From assembly GCA_963930775.1 (NCBI GenBank), contig OZ005689.1, forward strand, positions 8,754,854-8,818,853: 64,000 nucleotides of DNA, in the 5' to 3' direction. The translations under genes were made by a program, and so were the position numbers. This DNA is from Cliona cf. orientalis (Eukaryota; Porifera; Demospongiae; Clionaida; Clionaidae). The notes under the pieces were generated by a model, which was given only the letters and a program-made list of their open reading frames with translations, was not told where the DNA came from and did not search any database. Positions 43,619-55,200 of the stretch are shown piece after piece. Every line of letters begins with the position of its first letter. The stretch's first letter is position 1.

Positions 43619-44358
43619 GGACTGGGACCCGCACGATAATGATATTCATAGCAGGGTCCCCGCCCACCGTACAGCTATCTCCCAGATCGACGAATTTTAC
43701 ACCGAAAATCCAGTACATACGTGATAATCCTTTGACCTTATCAATGATTTATCCATGTATAGCCAGTAGGAGACCTTCTGAATAGCAATTCTGGAGCAGC
43801 TAACTGACAGGTCATGTGACCTAAGCCACACCCGCTAGTAGTGAAGTATAGGAATAGGTAGACTGTGCTAGGCGGGGTGTTGGAACAAGATGGTTCGACG
43901 AGTTCTGTCGCTCATAGTACTTATGTAAGTAATATCTAAAGATCTGTCGTTCGCAATTTTTAACTTACCCCTCCAATTTCTCAAAAGAAGGCTTTAAATA
44001 GAAAGTGGGAGTGGCACTTTTGTTGATTTTCACCTCTCTGCCAAATGAACGGTCATTTTAAAAATTGCAAACGACAAAAATGTTATAAATCAAAGTAAGA
44101 AACTACGACTATGGCTATCTAGCTCATCCATGGCTGAGAAGTTCACCGCCTAGGTGATCCATGTTGACTGAAGTGCTTTCACGAAAATGGAGGTGTGGCC
44201 GTTGCGGTTTGATGGGCGGGGCTAAAAGAGGTGTCATTAGCCACATCAAAGGTTGAAGAACCTGGGATAACTGTCACATTACTTCATTACTTTTCATTTT
44301 GCTGTAACTATGCTTACAAGACATTGTAAAAACAGTAAAATTTAGCTGGTCCCAGTCC
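43619..44358. mobile_element. Second TTAA-flanked non-autonomous element
   Basis: 740 bp with ends GGACTGGGACC and GGTCCCAGTCC, directly flanked by TTAA at 43615-43618 and 44359-44362. No transposase frame. The ends differ from those of the 16584-17243 element. Confidence 0.85.
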
Positions 44359-44555
44359 TTAACTAGCCTGAGTAGACGGCCTTGCTTCCGATTGTATGGG
44401 CATCCAGCTCAACTATGTGGTGGTTTCTGGACAATTTTTTACAGTAATACTCGGGATGACTATAATAATAATATTATACTGTAGCGTTTGAATATTTTAT
44501 ACATGCATGTTTCTAATTATGTGGCACTTTTATCTGCTTTGTGTGCATGGTAGCT

Positions 44556-44625
44556 CCTTAGATGATTTCCAACAAGCTCTAACTGCGCTGCAGGCGCAGT
44601 TAGAGCGAGTGGAAATCATCTAAGG
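44556..44625. repeat. 70-bp imperfect hairpin
   Basis: Outer stem CCTTAGATGATTTCC/GGAAATCATCTAAGG (15 bp), a 5-6-nt internal bulge on each side, inner stem CTCTAACTGCGC/GCGCAGTTAGAG (12 bp) and a 4-nt loop. Confidence 0.85.
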
Positions 44626-46429
44626 TACTAGGTATTGTTACCATGGTATACCAATGCTAAATCGTACAGGCACTGTACATTGATTAAATTATTGTGGGCT
44701 AGGGTAGCTATTTTGAACATGACTTGACAATGGAAGAATGGTTTTAGTGACATTAGATGTTGTTACCGTAGTAATATATAGCAAATGTACATAAAGTATT
44801 GCAGTGTATGTATCTACAAGGTAAACGATCAATACAAAGTAAGCCTAAGTGCATATTAATTTGTGCGAACCTATACAATGCAGGTACGTATACTTATGTA
44901 CCGCAGTTTGTTTTTTTTCTGCTTAGTGCGGCATGGTAGCTTGAAAAAAAAAATTATAATAATTAATTAATGTTTGGGGGGTTTGGGAGCACTTGGGGAG
45001 ATAATTTTTACATGGGCACGCAGAATGGGTCGAAACTAGAGATTTGACGGCAGGGAATTTTGATTCATGCCTTAAAACTAAAGTTACGGCCCTTTGAAGT
45101 TCTCCCATATGTTTGTATAGGAAGCCATGCATTTGCAATGTTTTCCGCCCACGCGCTACGTGAGGGGCGGGGTCACGCGCGCACATTAACGTGACGACCA
45201 TTACCCACTTTGATCAAAATTGATGAATAGGGTGCCTGCTTGCATTGTATGGCTCTACTAAGCATCCAGCTCAACTATGTTGGTGGTTTTGGACAATTTT
45301 TTTTCTGCTTAGTGTTCTGGTCTCCTTGTTACACACTAAGTAGAAAAAAAAAAAGATTTCCATTATTGGGACTCTGGGGAGCGGTTGGGACCGTAAGTTT
45401 TATATGGGCACGCAGAATGGCTCAAATTACGAACTTTGATCGAGAGACTTTTTTGATTCACGCCCTAGAATTAAAGTTATGGCTCTTTGAAGTTTGTATA
45501 GGAAGCCATTCACTTGCAATGTTTGCCAAAAAATTTTTAAGGGTGCGCGGAATAAATTTTACGGGCGCGCGGGGTACGTTGACGACCCTTTACCAAACAT
45601 TGTGCATACTGCTGTTTGGGTGCCTGCTTGCATTGTATGGCTCTACTATGCATCCAGCTCGACTGTGTAGTGGTTTTCGGACCATTTTTTCTGCTTAGTG
45701 TGTGGTCCCCTTGTTATACACTACTAAGTAGAAATTACACACTAAGTAGTTACACACTAAGTAGAAAAAATAATAATAATAATTCGTGGGGGAACTGGGA
45801 ACACTTGGGGATGTAATTTTTACATGGGTACGCAGAATGGGTCGAAACACGAAATTTGATGGCGTAGAATTTTGATTCACGCCTTAGAATTAAAGTTACG
45901 GCCCTTTAAAGTTTTCCCATATGTTTGTATAGGGAAGCCATGCGTTTGCAATGTTTTCCGCCCACGCGCTACGTGAAAAACGGGGAATACCCATGATGTG
46001 CGTTATTTAGAAAATTTCTTAAATTGGAGTATAGGTAGTTTGCTTGCTTTTTATGGCTCTGCTGTGCATCCTAGGTTATTTGCTTGCTTTGTATGGCTCC
46101 ACTGTGCATCCTAGGTGTATTGTGGTTTTCTGGACTATTTTTTTCCTGCTTAGTGTGCACGCTAGCTTGAAAAAAAGAATTTAAATAATTAATGTAATTC
46201 ACTGAGGACTTGGGAGCACTTGGGGAGATATTTTTTACATGGGCACGCAGAATGGGTCAAAACTAGAAATTTGATGGCAGGGAATTTTGATTCACACCTT
46301 AGAATTAAAGTTATGGCACTTTGAAGTATTCCCATATGTTTATATAGGAAGCCATTCACTTGCAATGTTTGCCCATAAAAAAATTACAGGCGCGCGGGGT
46401 ACGTTGACGACCCTTTGCCAAACATTGTA

Positions 46430-47089
46430 TACCGTATAGCGGGAAACTTTGGCGAGGTTTTTAATTTGGCGATTTGGCGAATTTTGAAGAAAATCGCCAA
46501 ATTAAAACTCGCCAATATTTAAATAACGTATTTTTATGACGTAATGACTACGTGTGCGCATGCGCATGTGAACGAGAGCAATGCGAATTCAGCAAAATTT
46601 AATAGATTGATTGCTCGCAACGTAACCTTGGTGTAGCTATAACAAAATCGTTTGTCAGGAATCAATGTCGCTGCTCAAGTTCTTTCAGGTTAAACATCCG
46701 ACGCTACCTTCATCATCAACATGTGCCTACTTGTCTCTCAGCAGAAGGACCTCGACCACGCGAACAAAGAAGTGAAGCGCGTTCTTGCTGTAGAGAACTC
46801 AGGTGAGAAAGAAGCACTGACACCTAGAGGCAAGTACAATAGTTACTCACCAGAAGAAAGGGCTCAGATAGGTAAATTCTCCATTTTTGACAGCTGCTAG
46901 CTAGCTCGGCGAATTGAGTGCCCGACCGGCCATGGGCCAGCTGATCCATGCATTACGTCACTTGTTTATCGCATCATGCGCTTGCGCGCACAATTTGTCA
47001 AGTCGCCAAATTTAAAATTCGCCAATATCTTTAAGGGAGCCTGTGATTCGCCAAATTTAATGCTCGCCAAATTTACCCGCTATACGGTA
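46430..47089. mobile_element. 660-bp pogo-like element nested in array unit L
   Basis: Ends TACCGTATAGCGGG and CCCGCTATACGGTA, flanked by TA on each side. Other array units run through this point uninterrupted (AACATTGTGCATACTGC in unit J). The subterminal AAATTNGCGA/TCGCCAAATT blocks match 9141-9344. It contains a perfect TGCGCATGCGCA palindrome near 46556 and a transposase-like fragment. Confidence 0.9.
46665..46871 (+). pseudogene. N-terminal fragment of a pogo/DDE_1-like transposase
   Basis: Opens MSLLKFFQVKHPTLPSSS, then after a one-base frame change reads LDHANKEVKRVLAVENSG and RGKYNSYSPEERAQIG, ending at GTAAAT. From memory of such proteins, this order (MSLLxFF leader, linker, then a YSPExRAxIGKY DNA-binding start) is typical of uncharacterised sponge and cnidarian proteins with a DDE_1 domain. 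The TA target site agrees. The catalytic part has been deleted, so the element depends on another copy. Confidence 0.55.
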
Positions 47090-48409
47090 TATGGCTATTT
47101 GGATGCCTGCTTGCATTGTATGGCTCTACTATGCATCCAGCTTGACTGTGAGGTGGTTTTCGGACCATTTTTTTCTGCTTAGTGTGTGGTCCCCTTGTTA
47201 TACATACACTAAGTAGAAAAAAACAAACTATTAAATAAATAATCTAATTCATGGGGGGTTTGGGAACACTTGGGGGGATAATTTTTACATGGGCACGCAG
47301 AATGGGTCGAAATTAGAGATTTGACCTGAAAAATTTTTATTCATGCCTTACAATTAAAGTTATGGCCCTTTAAAGTTTACCCATATGTTTGTATAGGAAG
47401 CCATGCGTTTGCAATGTTTTCCGCCCACGCGCTACGTGAGGGGCGGGGCTACGCGCGCACATGAATGTGACGACCATTACCCATTTTTGTCAAAATTGAC
47501 ATTTAAGCTGCCTGCTTGCATTGTATGGGACTGTAGTGCATCCAGCTCAACTATGTGGTGGTTTCTGGACTGTTTTTTTTTCTGCTTAGTGTGTCCGCTT
47601 CTTGAAAAAAAAAAAAGAATTTAAACAATTAATGTAATTCATGGGGGGTTTGGGAGCACTTGGGGGGATAATTTTTACATGGGCACACAGAATGGCTTGA
47701 AACTAGAGATTTGACCAGAAAGAATTTTGATTCACGCCTTAGAAATGAAGTTACGGCCCTTGAAGTTTTACCATGTTTGTATAGGAAGCCATGCATTTGC
47801 AATGTTTTCCGCCCACGTGCTACGTAAAAAACGGGGAAAACCCTTCATGCACGCGTATATATTATGTTGACGACCTTTACCTGATTTGCTTAAAATTGCT
47901 GTATGGGCTGCCTGCTTGCATTGTATGGCTCTACTATGCATCCATCTCAACTATGTGGTGGTTTTCGGATAATTTTTTTTCTGCTTAGTGTGTGGTCTCC
48001 TTGTTACACAATTACACAATAAAATAAGTAGAAAAAAAGAAAAAAGGAATAGGGAAAAAGAAAAGTCTTAGGGGTCTATAAAGCATATTATGCCACAATT
48101 TTTGTATGGGCACGCAGAATGAGTCGAAACTAAGGATTTGATCTTGGGGAATTTTGATTCACACCTTAGAATTAAAGTTATGGCCCTTTGAAGTTATCCC
48201 ATATGTTTGTATAGGAAGCCATGCGTTTGCAATGTTTTCCCGCTACGTGAGGGGCGGGGCCATGCGCGCACATCAACGTGACGACCATTACCCACTTTTG
48301 TCAAAATTGATGTATAGGCTGCCTGCTTGCATTGTATGGCTCTACTATGCATCCAGCTCAACTATGTGGTGGTTTTCGGATAACTTTTTTCTGCTTAGTG
48401 TGTGGTCTG

Positions 48410-49120
48410 CTTGAAAAAAAAAAAAAAGCTAATTAAGCATGTGGGCATGTTCCTGTCACTGTGTGGAATGTGTGCGTGTGCGTTAATGCAGGTTTTATTG
48501 CTTCCGATTGGGCGTGGCTTCACGGGCCAGTGCTTGGACATCGGCGCCTGGGACTTGGCCGTGGCGATAGGTGGGCGTATCCCGGAAGCAGTGGTGACCT
48601 TTGAACCCCGTGAGAAGGCTTTGGGGGCGTGGCAGGAGGTCAAAGGTGAGGCCATGTCAGTTAATGAGGCACTGTACGCCGGTGCGATCGAGGGGACCGT
48701 ACGGCTGGACGGAAGCTGACGATGGTTTGAAGCGGATGTGGTTGCGATGACGTGTTGCTACCCCGCCCATACAGGAAATGAGGTGAGCCCTTGTGTGGGC
48801 GGTGTGGCAGAACGGCTTTGAAGTGTTTGTGTGTGTTTTGGCCTTGAGGAAGCTATGTGTTTTAATTGGGATTGATTGTGGGCTTCCGGTGGACATCCGG
48901 TGGCCAGTCGGCACTTGATTGAGAATGGTGGTCCTTGAGGTACAGGGTGGTGCCGTTTTGGGCGTGGCCTGGCCCCTCCCTTCCGGCTCGGCTTCCGGTC
49001 CATTGAGGATATTAAATGAACACTTCCGGCTCTAGCAGCCACACCCCTGAGACCTGGGCAATTAAAAGGGCGTGGTTACACAGCATGCACCTCACTTATG
49101 ACTTTGATGTGGTTTAGGTG
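48410..49120. other. GC-rich block with repeated CTTCCGG motifs, no gene assigned
   Basis: GC-richer than its surroundings, with seven or so CTTCCGG/CCGGAAG motifs (ETS-like). Open frames exist on both strands (48402-48719 plus, 48758-49042 minus) without any domain that I recognise. Interpreted as part of the module shared with 31.8 kb rather than as a gene. Confidence 0.4.
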
Positions 49121-49122
49121 TC

Positions 49123-49470
49123 ATATTCCCCACCTCACGCCCACGCAATTTAATGGTACCTTAAGGCTTAATTAATGCAAAAATTAGTGGAGGGCACCAT
49201 GTTGGCAGGTACGGTTACCGCAAATGAGCCATTTACAATCATTCTGTAATTAATGCTCTAGTCTTGCTCCCAGATCCCACCTCAAAAGAGTCTGGGGATA
49301 TTGCAGGCCTTTTCTTGGTTTTGCACACCATCACGTGGGAGGGGGCCCGGGGGGGGGGGGCACATCATGCCAGGATAGTGCCGTATTAGGCCACACAAAC
49401 TAAATTCACTCTTAAGGTACCATTAAATTGCGTGGGCGTGAGCGTGAGGATTGGCTAATTCAATTAGCGA
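49123..49470. repeat. Inverted arms of the GGTACCATTAAATT module
   Basis: 49128-49163 is the reverse complement of 49402-49435 (TTAAGGTACCATTAAATT then GCGTGGGCGTGA), with about 240 bp between. The right arm continues as in 31863-31925. A long G-run lies at about 49345. Confidence 0.85.
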
Positions 49471-49654
49471 ATCGTGAGGGGGCGTGACCGAAGAGGCCAT
49501 ACGAGTGCTTTTGGTCGAAGGTGGGCGTGTCCAGAATCGGCCACGGATGAATATGCGCGTGTAATTAGCGACCGGAAGTGGCCCCTGAAGAAAAGACCGG
49601 CAATTGCCCACATCAAAAGCATTCTTTCTTAATTATTAACCGCAACGACTTCAA

Positions 49655-50213
49655 TTACACACTAAGTAGAAAAAAAGCATATTTAAATAATTAAATAAAT
49701 AATCTAATTCATGGGGGGGTGGGAACACTTGGGGGGATAATTTTTACATGGGCACGCAGAATGGGTCAAAACTAGATATTTGATCCTGGGGAATTTTGAT
49801 TCACGCCTTAGAATTAAAGTTACGGCCCTTTAAAGTTTTCCCATATGTTTGTATAGGGAAGCCATGCGTTTGCAATGTTTTCCGCCCACGCGCTACATGA
49901 AAAACAGGGAATCCCCATTAGGCACGTGCACACAAACGTGACGACCTTTATCCTACTTGGTCAAAATTGGAGTATAGGGTGCCTGCTTGCATTGTATGGC
50001 TCTACTAAGCATCCAGCTCAACTATGTGGTGGTTTTGGACAATTTTTTTTTTCTGCTTAGTGTTCTGGTCTCCTTGTTACACACTAAGTTACACACCAAA
50101 TAGAAAAAAAAGACAAAATTAATTCATGGAGGGATTGGGAGCACTTGGGAACGTAAGTTTTACATGAGCATGCAGAATGGGTCAAAAAACGAGATTTGAT
50201 ATGAGAAAATTTT
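49655..50213 (+). repeat. Array units P and Q (Q truncated)
   Basis: Unit P is complete (49665-50060). Unit Q starts near 50083 and stops abruptly in GAGAAAATTTTGG, where the Kelch fragment begins. Confidence 0.88.
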
Positions 50214-50423
50214 GGTGGGAAGGAATCTAACGACGAACCCAGCACAGCTGTTCATATGTACCAGCCAACCACTAACTCCTGGGAGGTCATCAGTCACATG
50301 ACAATACCTAGGAGTGGATGCTCATCAGCTGTCCTCCCCGATGACCAACTAATGGTAGTGGGAGGGTGGACCAGCGGCCATGAAAGGGCCACTGATTCAG
50401 TCGAATTTGGAATAGTGTTTTAA
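50214..50423 (+). pseudogene. C-terminal fragment of a Kelch-repeat protein
   Basis: An open frame of 69 codons plus stop reads GGKESNDEPSTAVHMYQP, TTNSWEVISHMTIPRSGC, SSAVLPDDQLMVVGGW and ends SVEFGIVF. This is a classic Kelch pattern (GG ... Y-x-P-x(4)-W ... R ... VGG) covering the end of one blade and a second blade. It begins exactly where array unit Q is broken, so the 5' part was lost or lies elsewhere. No promoter, no start codon in context, no acceptor seen. Probably a gene relic, or a terminal exon if a splice partner exists. Confidence 0.7.
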
Positions 50424-51637
50424 ACTTTCCCTCTTGACAATTATTATATAATTCAGTCAAGTTTGGAATAGCATTAAATCTATCTTGATACTATCAACAA
50501 GCCTTCACACCAAATGAGAAAATTAATGTATTTCAAATTATATGTATGTGTGTATAATACTAATTAGTATGTGGTGATGTAACTTACAACTGTGTCAGAT
50601 AAGGGTTAAAATTTAAATGAGCATATGCATAATATTATGGCTACAGCGCTATAGTGTACCTTAAACAGCGGCTGTAGTTGCATCAGTAAAATTAATAGCT
50701 ATACAGAGGGTAGTAGTGATGAGAATTGATTCTTGACTCACCCATAATAATATTATTATACTATAGCTAGCTTATGTTGAGGAGAATAATTGAATATTAA
50801 GGCACAGTATGAACAATTATTACATCACTGGCAAGGCTACGTAGGATCATCCGTACAATGTCATGGTTCATGTAGATGTATAGACTATCGACACGCATTA
50901 TGCTACAAACAATATTAATATATGCATCCACCTCTGCAGTGACCATCAACTTCACCATAGCTTGCACTGATGCAAAATCAAAGTTTTAGTGGGGGACTCC
51001 AATTAAGCTTCCCCCTCCCCCCCCCCCCCCCCTTCAGCCATGCACTGGATGAAACAGCTATCTTCAAATTCAGTTTTGTATGGTTAAGTATAGCGATGTC
51101 CCTGTAGCTAGGTAGTTGTTTTTAACACTAAACAATAAGCCTAACTTTCAACTATATATTAGAAGCAATCCGGAGGAGTTCATGTCTAGATCTCCTAGAT
51201 GATCACTAGATGAAACCCTGTTTGGTATTTGCACAAATAAATCCACTGATCAAGCTTAGTACTCATAACACTAATTTTGACTTCCTTGTTAGTAGTTTTC
51301 TCTGAGGCTCAGAAATTCATCATTGCCACATAATATGACATATAGCTCCTTTACAGATTCTAGAATCCTGATCCTAGAGAATCATTATCCAAATTTAAAG
51401 GAAAAGTGGCTGTCTCAGACTCTATATTCATACACAATCATACAAAAAGAATGAGTATGTGCATCAGTAATTAACTGTGTGAAGAAACTTACAAAATCAG
51501 CAGCAGTGTAACAATTAATTCATATGACAAAGCTAGCTAGCTGTAGCACACATAAAAATTATGTTATACAAAAATTTAATATTTAGCTAATTATTGTACA
51601 TTCAAAGAGTAGCTATGAAGTGTGTGTAGATGTAGTG
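50424..51637. other. Intergenic, 3' flank of gene C
   Basis: AT-rich with a C-run at about 51015. No canonical AATAAA stands out close to the stop of gene C. No frame with a domain. Confidence 0.45.
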
Positions 51638-52290
51638 TCAGCATTCGGTGGTCATAGTTTGTGGCTTAGATTTTTCACCCTTATTCACAACGCTGTACAT
51701 GGGAAGGGCCGCATTTCCACTGGCATCACTTGCACCTTGCGATTGGCCTTGGCTCTGCTCCTGCTGAGTCAGCGTGGCAGTCCCTACAGCTCGATTACTC
51801 TGCTGGCTAGTCAGCGTCCCAGCCTGACTCATTTCAGTGTACTCATCCTCAAGAAATGTAACACCGCCATCTTGCACCATGATCCGCATCGTTGGTGAGA
51901 GTTGAGCTGTATGAGTCACGGTGATGTAGTCAAACACAGGACTTGCAGAGGAGCCAGCTGCAGCAGGGCATGGTTGTTGGGTGTAAGCATTGCCAACTCT
52001 CGATGACTGCTGCTGGTTACCCGCAGCGAAAGGTGGGTAGGTGAAGTTGGTGGTGACGGCTTCACTGCGGGTTGTGGCACTACTGCTCATCATCGCCTGG
52101 TAAGAATCATCCATAGAAGGTTGGGGTTCCCTCCCTCCATGTTGGCAATGCTGCACTTTCCAAAGGTATTCTTGCTGCTGTGGTGAGAGGTGTATTTTTG
52201 GCTTTACCTCTTGCTGTATCTGATAGTCGTTGATGGTCTCGTAGACAGATGCCTGCGAGGCACGAACATCATTACCACCGCCACGAGAAA
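51638..52290 (-). CDS. Gene C exon 7: cytoplasmic tail
   Basis: Acceptor TGTATCTTTCAG, phase 1, stop TGA at 51640-51638. 217 codons, Gln/Ser/Thr-rich and likely disordered, with five YxxI/V/M motifs. The joining phase to exon 6 fits, but the 3.5-kb intron between them is long for this genome, so linkage rests on phase and content. Confidence 0.75.
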
Positions 52291-55200
52291 CTGAAAGATA
52301 CATGTTACATCCTTTAATGGAGTGGTACTTTATTCTTTTTTTCCCGAAATAAGCAAATAATCCTTCACTAAATAATATAATTGTTCTTGAGCTTTGCAAT
52401 TGGAGGCAAATAAGAATTTGCTAGCTTCTATTGATGATCTTTAGTCTCATCCCCAAGGAGGAAAAGGGTCTGGCCGGAATCCTTGAGCCTAGCTGCTCTG
52501 AGGAATTTCCATGCGACAATGAAATCGCAGCTCCGTCACTATTACATATCAAACTTAGGCCAGACCAATTTAATTTGTTGTTGCTCGGATATTGTGAGAT
52601 AAAAATTGGACTGAGAAATCGAAAAAAAAAAGAAAAAAGCAATTAATTGGGGTGTGGTTATAGACCACAATCTAATTAAGACAGACTAATGCAACTATCT
52701 AGGACCAGAGAATCAAGATAAAATACAAAAACTACTCTACTGTACATAAGCTCCACCCAACTTAATTTATTTTCTGTTTGCCCAAAAATTGGAGCGAGCG
52801 AATCCGTGCAACAACTTAATTGATCTGGCCTTATTGCAGGAATGCAATGTCTCTATACTTGCTGTACTGTAGCTATATAGCTATATATACTGATCAATCA
52901 GATTCAAACTGATCACGTGCACACGCAGCAATAATATATTATAGACCAATAACTGAAGATTCAGCCAAAATTCACCAGACCCTTTTCCCTCCTCGAGAGG
53001 ACGACACTATATATAGATGATCGTTGGAATTAGGTTCGGTAAAGGGTGCTTGATTTAAGTTACTATTGTATTAGTTCCAACAGTTTGGCTCAGATATTAT
53101 AATATAGATACCAGTTACTTAACCAACTATTTTCAATTAGGTCACCTAAGGTCCTTGTAAACACGTGAATACTTAATGCTACTTACATACAAAGTGACCC
53201 TTTACCATAATATTATGACCTTGTATTGGGCACTGATTATCAGTCGATATCAGAATGATTTAATAAATTACCAGGGTATACTGGAAAAGCTAGCGCCGCT
53301 TAACTTCCTACAGTGAATGTTATAGAGGGTTAAATTGCATTGATGGACTAGGGATCCTAAAGCATGTACACTATAACACTATTATTACGTCCAGAGTCCC
53401 AATCAACAAATCGCTATTCGGCCTCGCGATGAGGTAATTATGATGAAATGATGATGAAATGATGATGAAACCTATGATGAAATTGGGGTGAAAACTGCTT
53501 CAAAATGTTTAGCGCGCATGCATGTCAGGGTGTTGAGACCCAGAATTCGAACCAAGCGTAGAAGAGATCGTGGACTATCGATGAGATAATATTATGGCGA
53601 TTCCCTCAGTTCGCTTTCTTTGGCGAGCTCGCACTCGGGGGGATTTCCCTATTCAGTCTAGCACATGGCAGGCAGGTGGAGGTCACGTCCGGGTCAACCG
53701 GCTCAAGCCGCGCGCCCCAATATTCGCGTATACGGAGCATGCGCAGTTTGTCAAAGTGTCCTGTAGTTCGAATTATGGCGGCGTATTCATGAGGGACTCT
53801 GGACGTAGTCTCTAAGTTTTTACATCCCGAGTCCCAATTCACAAATCGAAATTCGGCCGCTCGATGAGGTAATTGTGACGAAACCTATGATGAAACCTAT
53901 GATGAAACCTATGATGAAATGATGATGAAATTATGATGAAATTGGGGTGAAGACTGCTTCAAAATGTTTAGCGCGCATGACAGGGTGTTGGGACCCAGAA
54001 TTCGAACCTAGCGTACAAGAGATCGTGGACTATCAATGACATATGGCGATTCTCTCAGTTCGCTTTCTTTGGCGAGCGAGCTCTCTGGGGGGATTTCCCT
54101 ATACAGTCTAGCACATGGCAGTGGAGGTCACGTTCGGGTCAACCGGCTCAACCCGCGCGCCCCAATATACTGCGTGTACGGAGCATGCGCAGTTTGTCGA
54201 TGTGTCCAAGTTCGAATTATGGCGGCGTACAGTAAGCGCGGTGCAATACTTATGAGGGACTCGGGATGTAGTCTCTAAGTTGTTCATTACATCCCGAGTC
54301 CCAATTCACAAATCGAAATTCGGCCGCTCGATGTGGTAATTATGACGAAACCTATGATGAAACCTATGATGAAACCTATGATGAAATTATGATGAAATTA
54401 TGATGAAATTGGGGTGAAGACTGCTTCAAAATGTTTAGCGCGCATGACAGGGTGTTGGGACCCAGAATTCGAACCTAGCGTACAAGAGATCGTGGACTAT
54501 CGATGACATATGGCGATTCTCTCAGTTCGCTTTCTTTGGCGAGCGAGCTCTCTGGGGGGATTTCCCTATGCAGTCTAGCACATGGCAGTGGAGGTCACGT
54601 TCGGGTCAACCGGCTCAACCCGCGCGCCCCAATACTGCGTGTACGGAGCATGCGCAATTTGTCGATGTGTCCAAGTTCGAATTATGGCGGCGTACAGTAA
54701 GCGCGGTGCAATACTTATGAGGGACTCGGGATGTAGTCTCTAAGTCGTTCATTCATTATTACTCACCGAGTCCCAATTACAAACTCTCAACTTTGCTGTT
54801 ATGAGGTAATTATGAGTAATGATGATGAAACCTATGAGGTAATTCTCTTCAAAATTCACAGCGTTCAAGAAACCTTCTCGAAGCACGAAAATCTAGCCTA
54901 GCGCTTAGAGACACGACGGACTATCCATCGAAATTCTTGGCGTCTCCCGCCTCACGTTGATTGTCGACTTCGCCTGCGAAGGTCAGAGAAAAGGGGGATT
55001 TCCCTCACCGTTCTCCAACACGCGGATGCGCGCATATGCGCAGGCGCCTTACAACTCTAAGAGCGGTCATTTTGAATGGCTATAGCATTGAGTTTTTAGT
55101 GGCGAGGAACACTGACGGGGACGAGGTGAGTGTTAAGTTTTTCATTATCTCCCCAGTAGCAATTTACTTTTCTGTGGTTATGAGGTAATTATACGTTAAT

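Larger units (their letters stand above)
44920..48410 (+). repeat. Array of ~390-bp MITE units I-O
   Basis: Seven units, about 44930-45313, 45333-45706, 45720-46155, 46170-47190 (split by a 660-bp insert), 47208-47590, 47603-47990 and 48018-48405. All are in the same orientation and use the same body and end motifs as units B-F. Some start with a plain A-run after GCTTG instead of CACTAAGTAG. No genes inside apart from the nested insert. Confidence 0.92.

Noticed and set aside
45240-48414. Plus-strand frames with CIVWLYYA or CMALLCIQL
   Set aside because: They recur in each array unit at the same place and derive from the repeat. No leader, domain or splice context.
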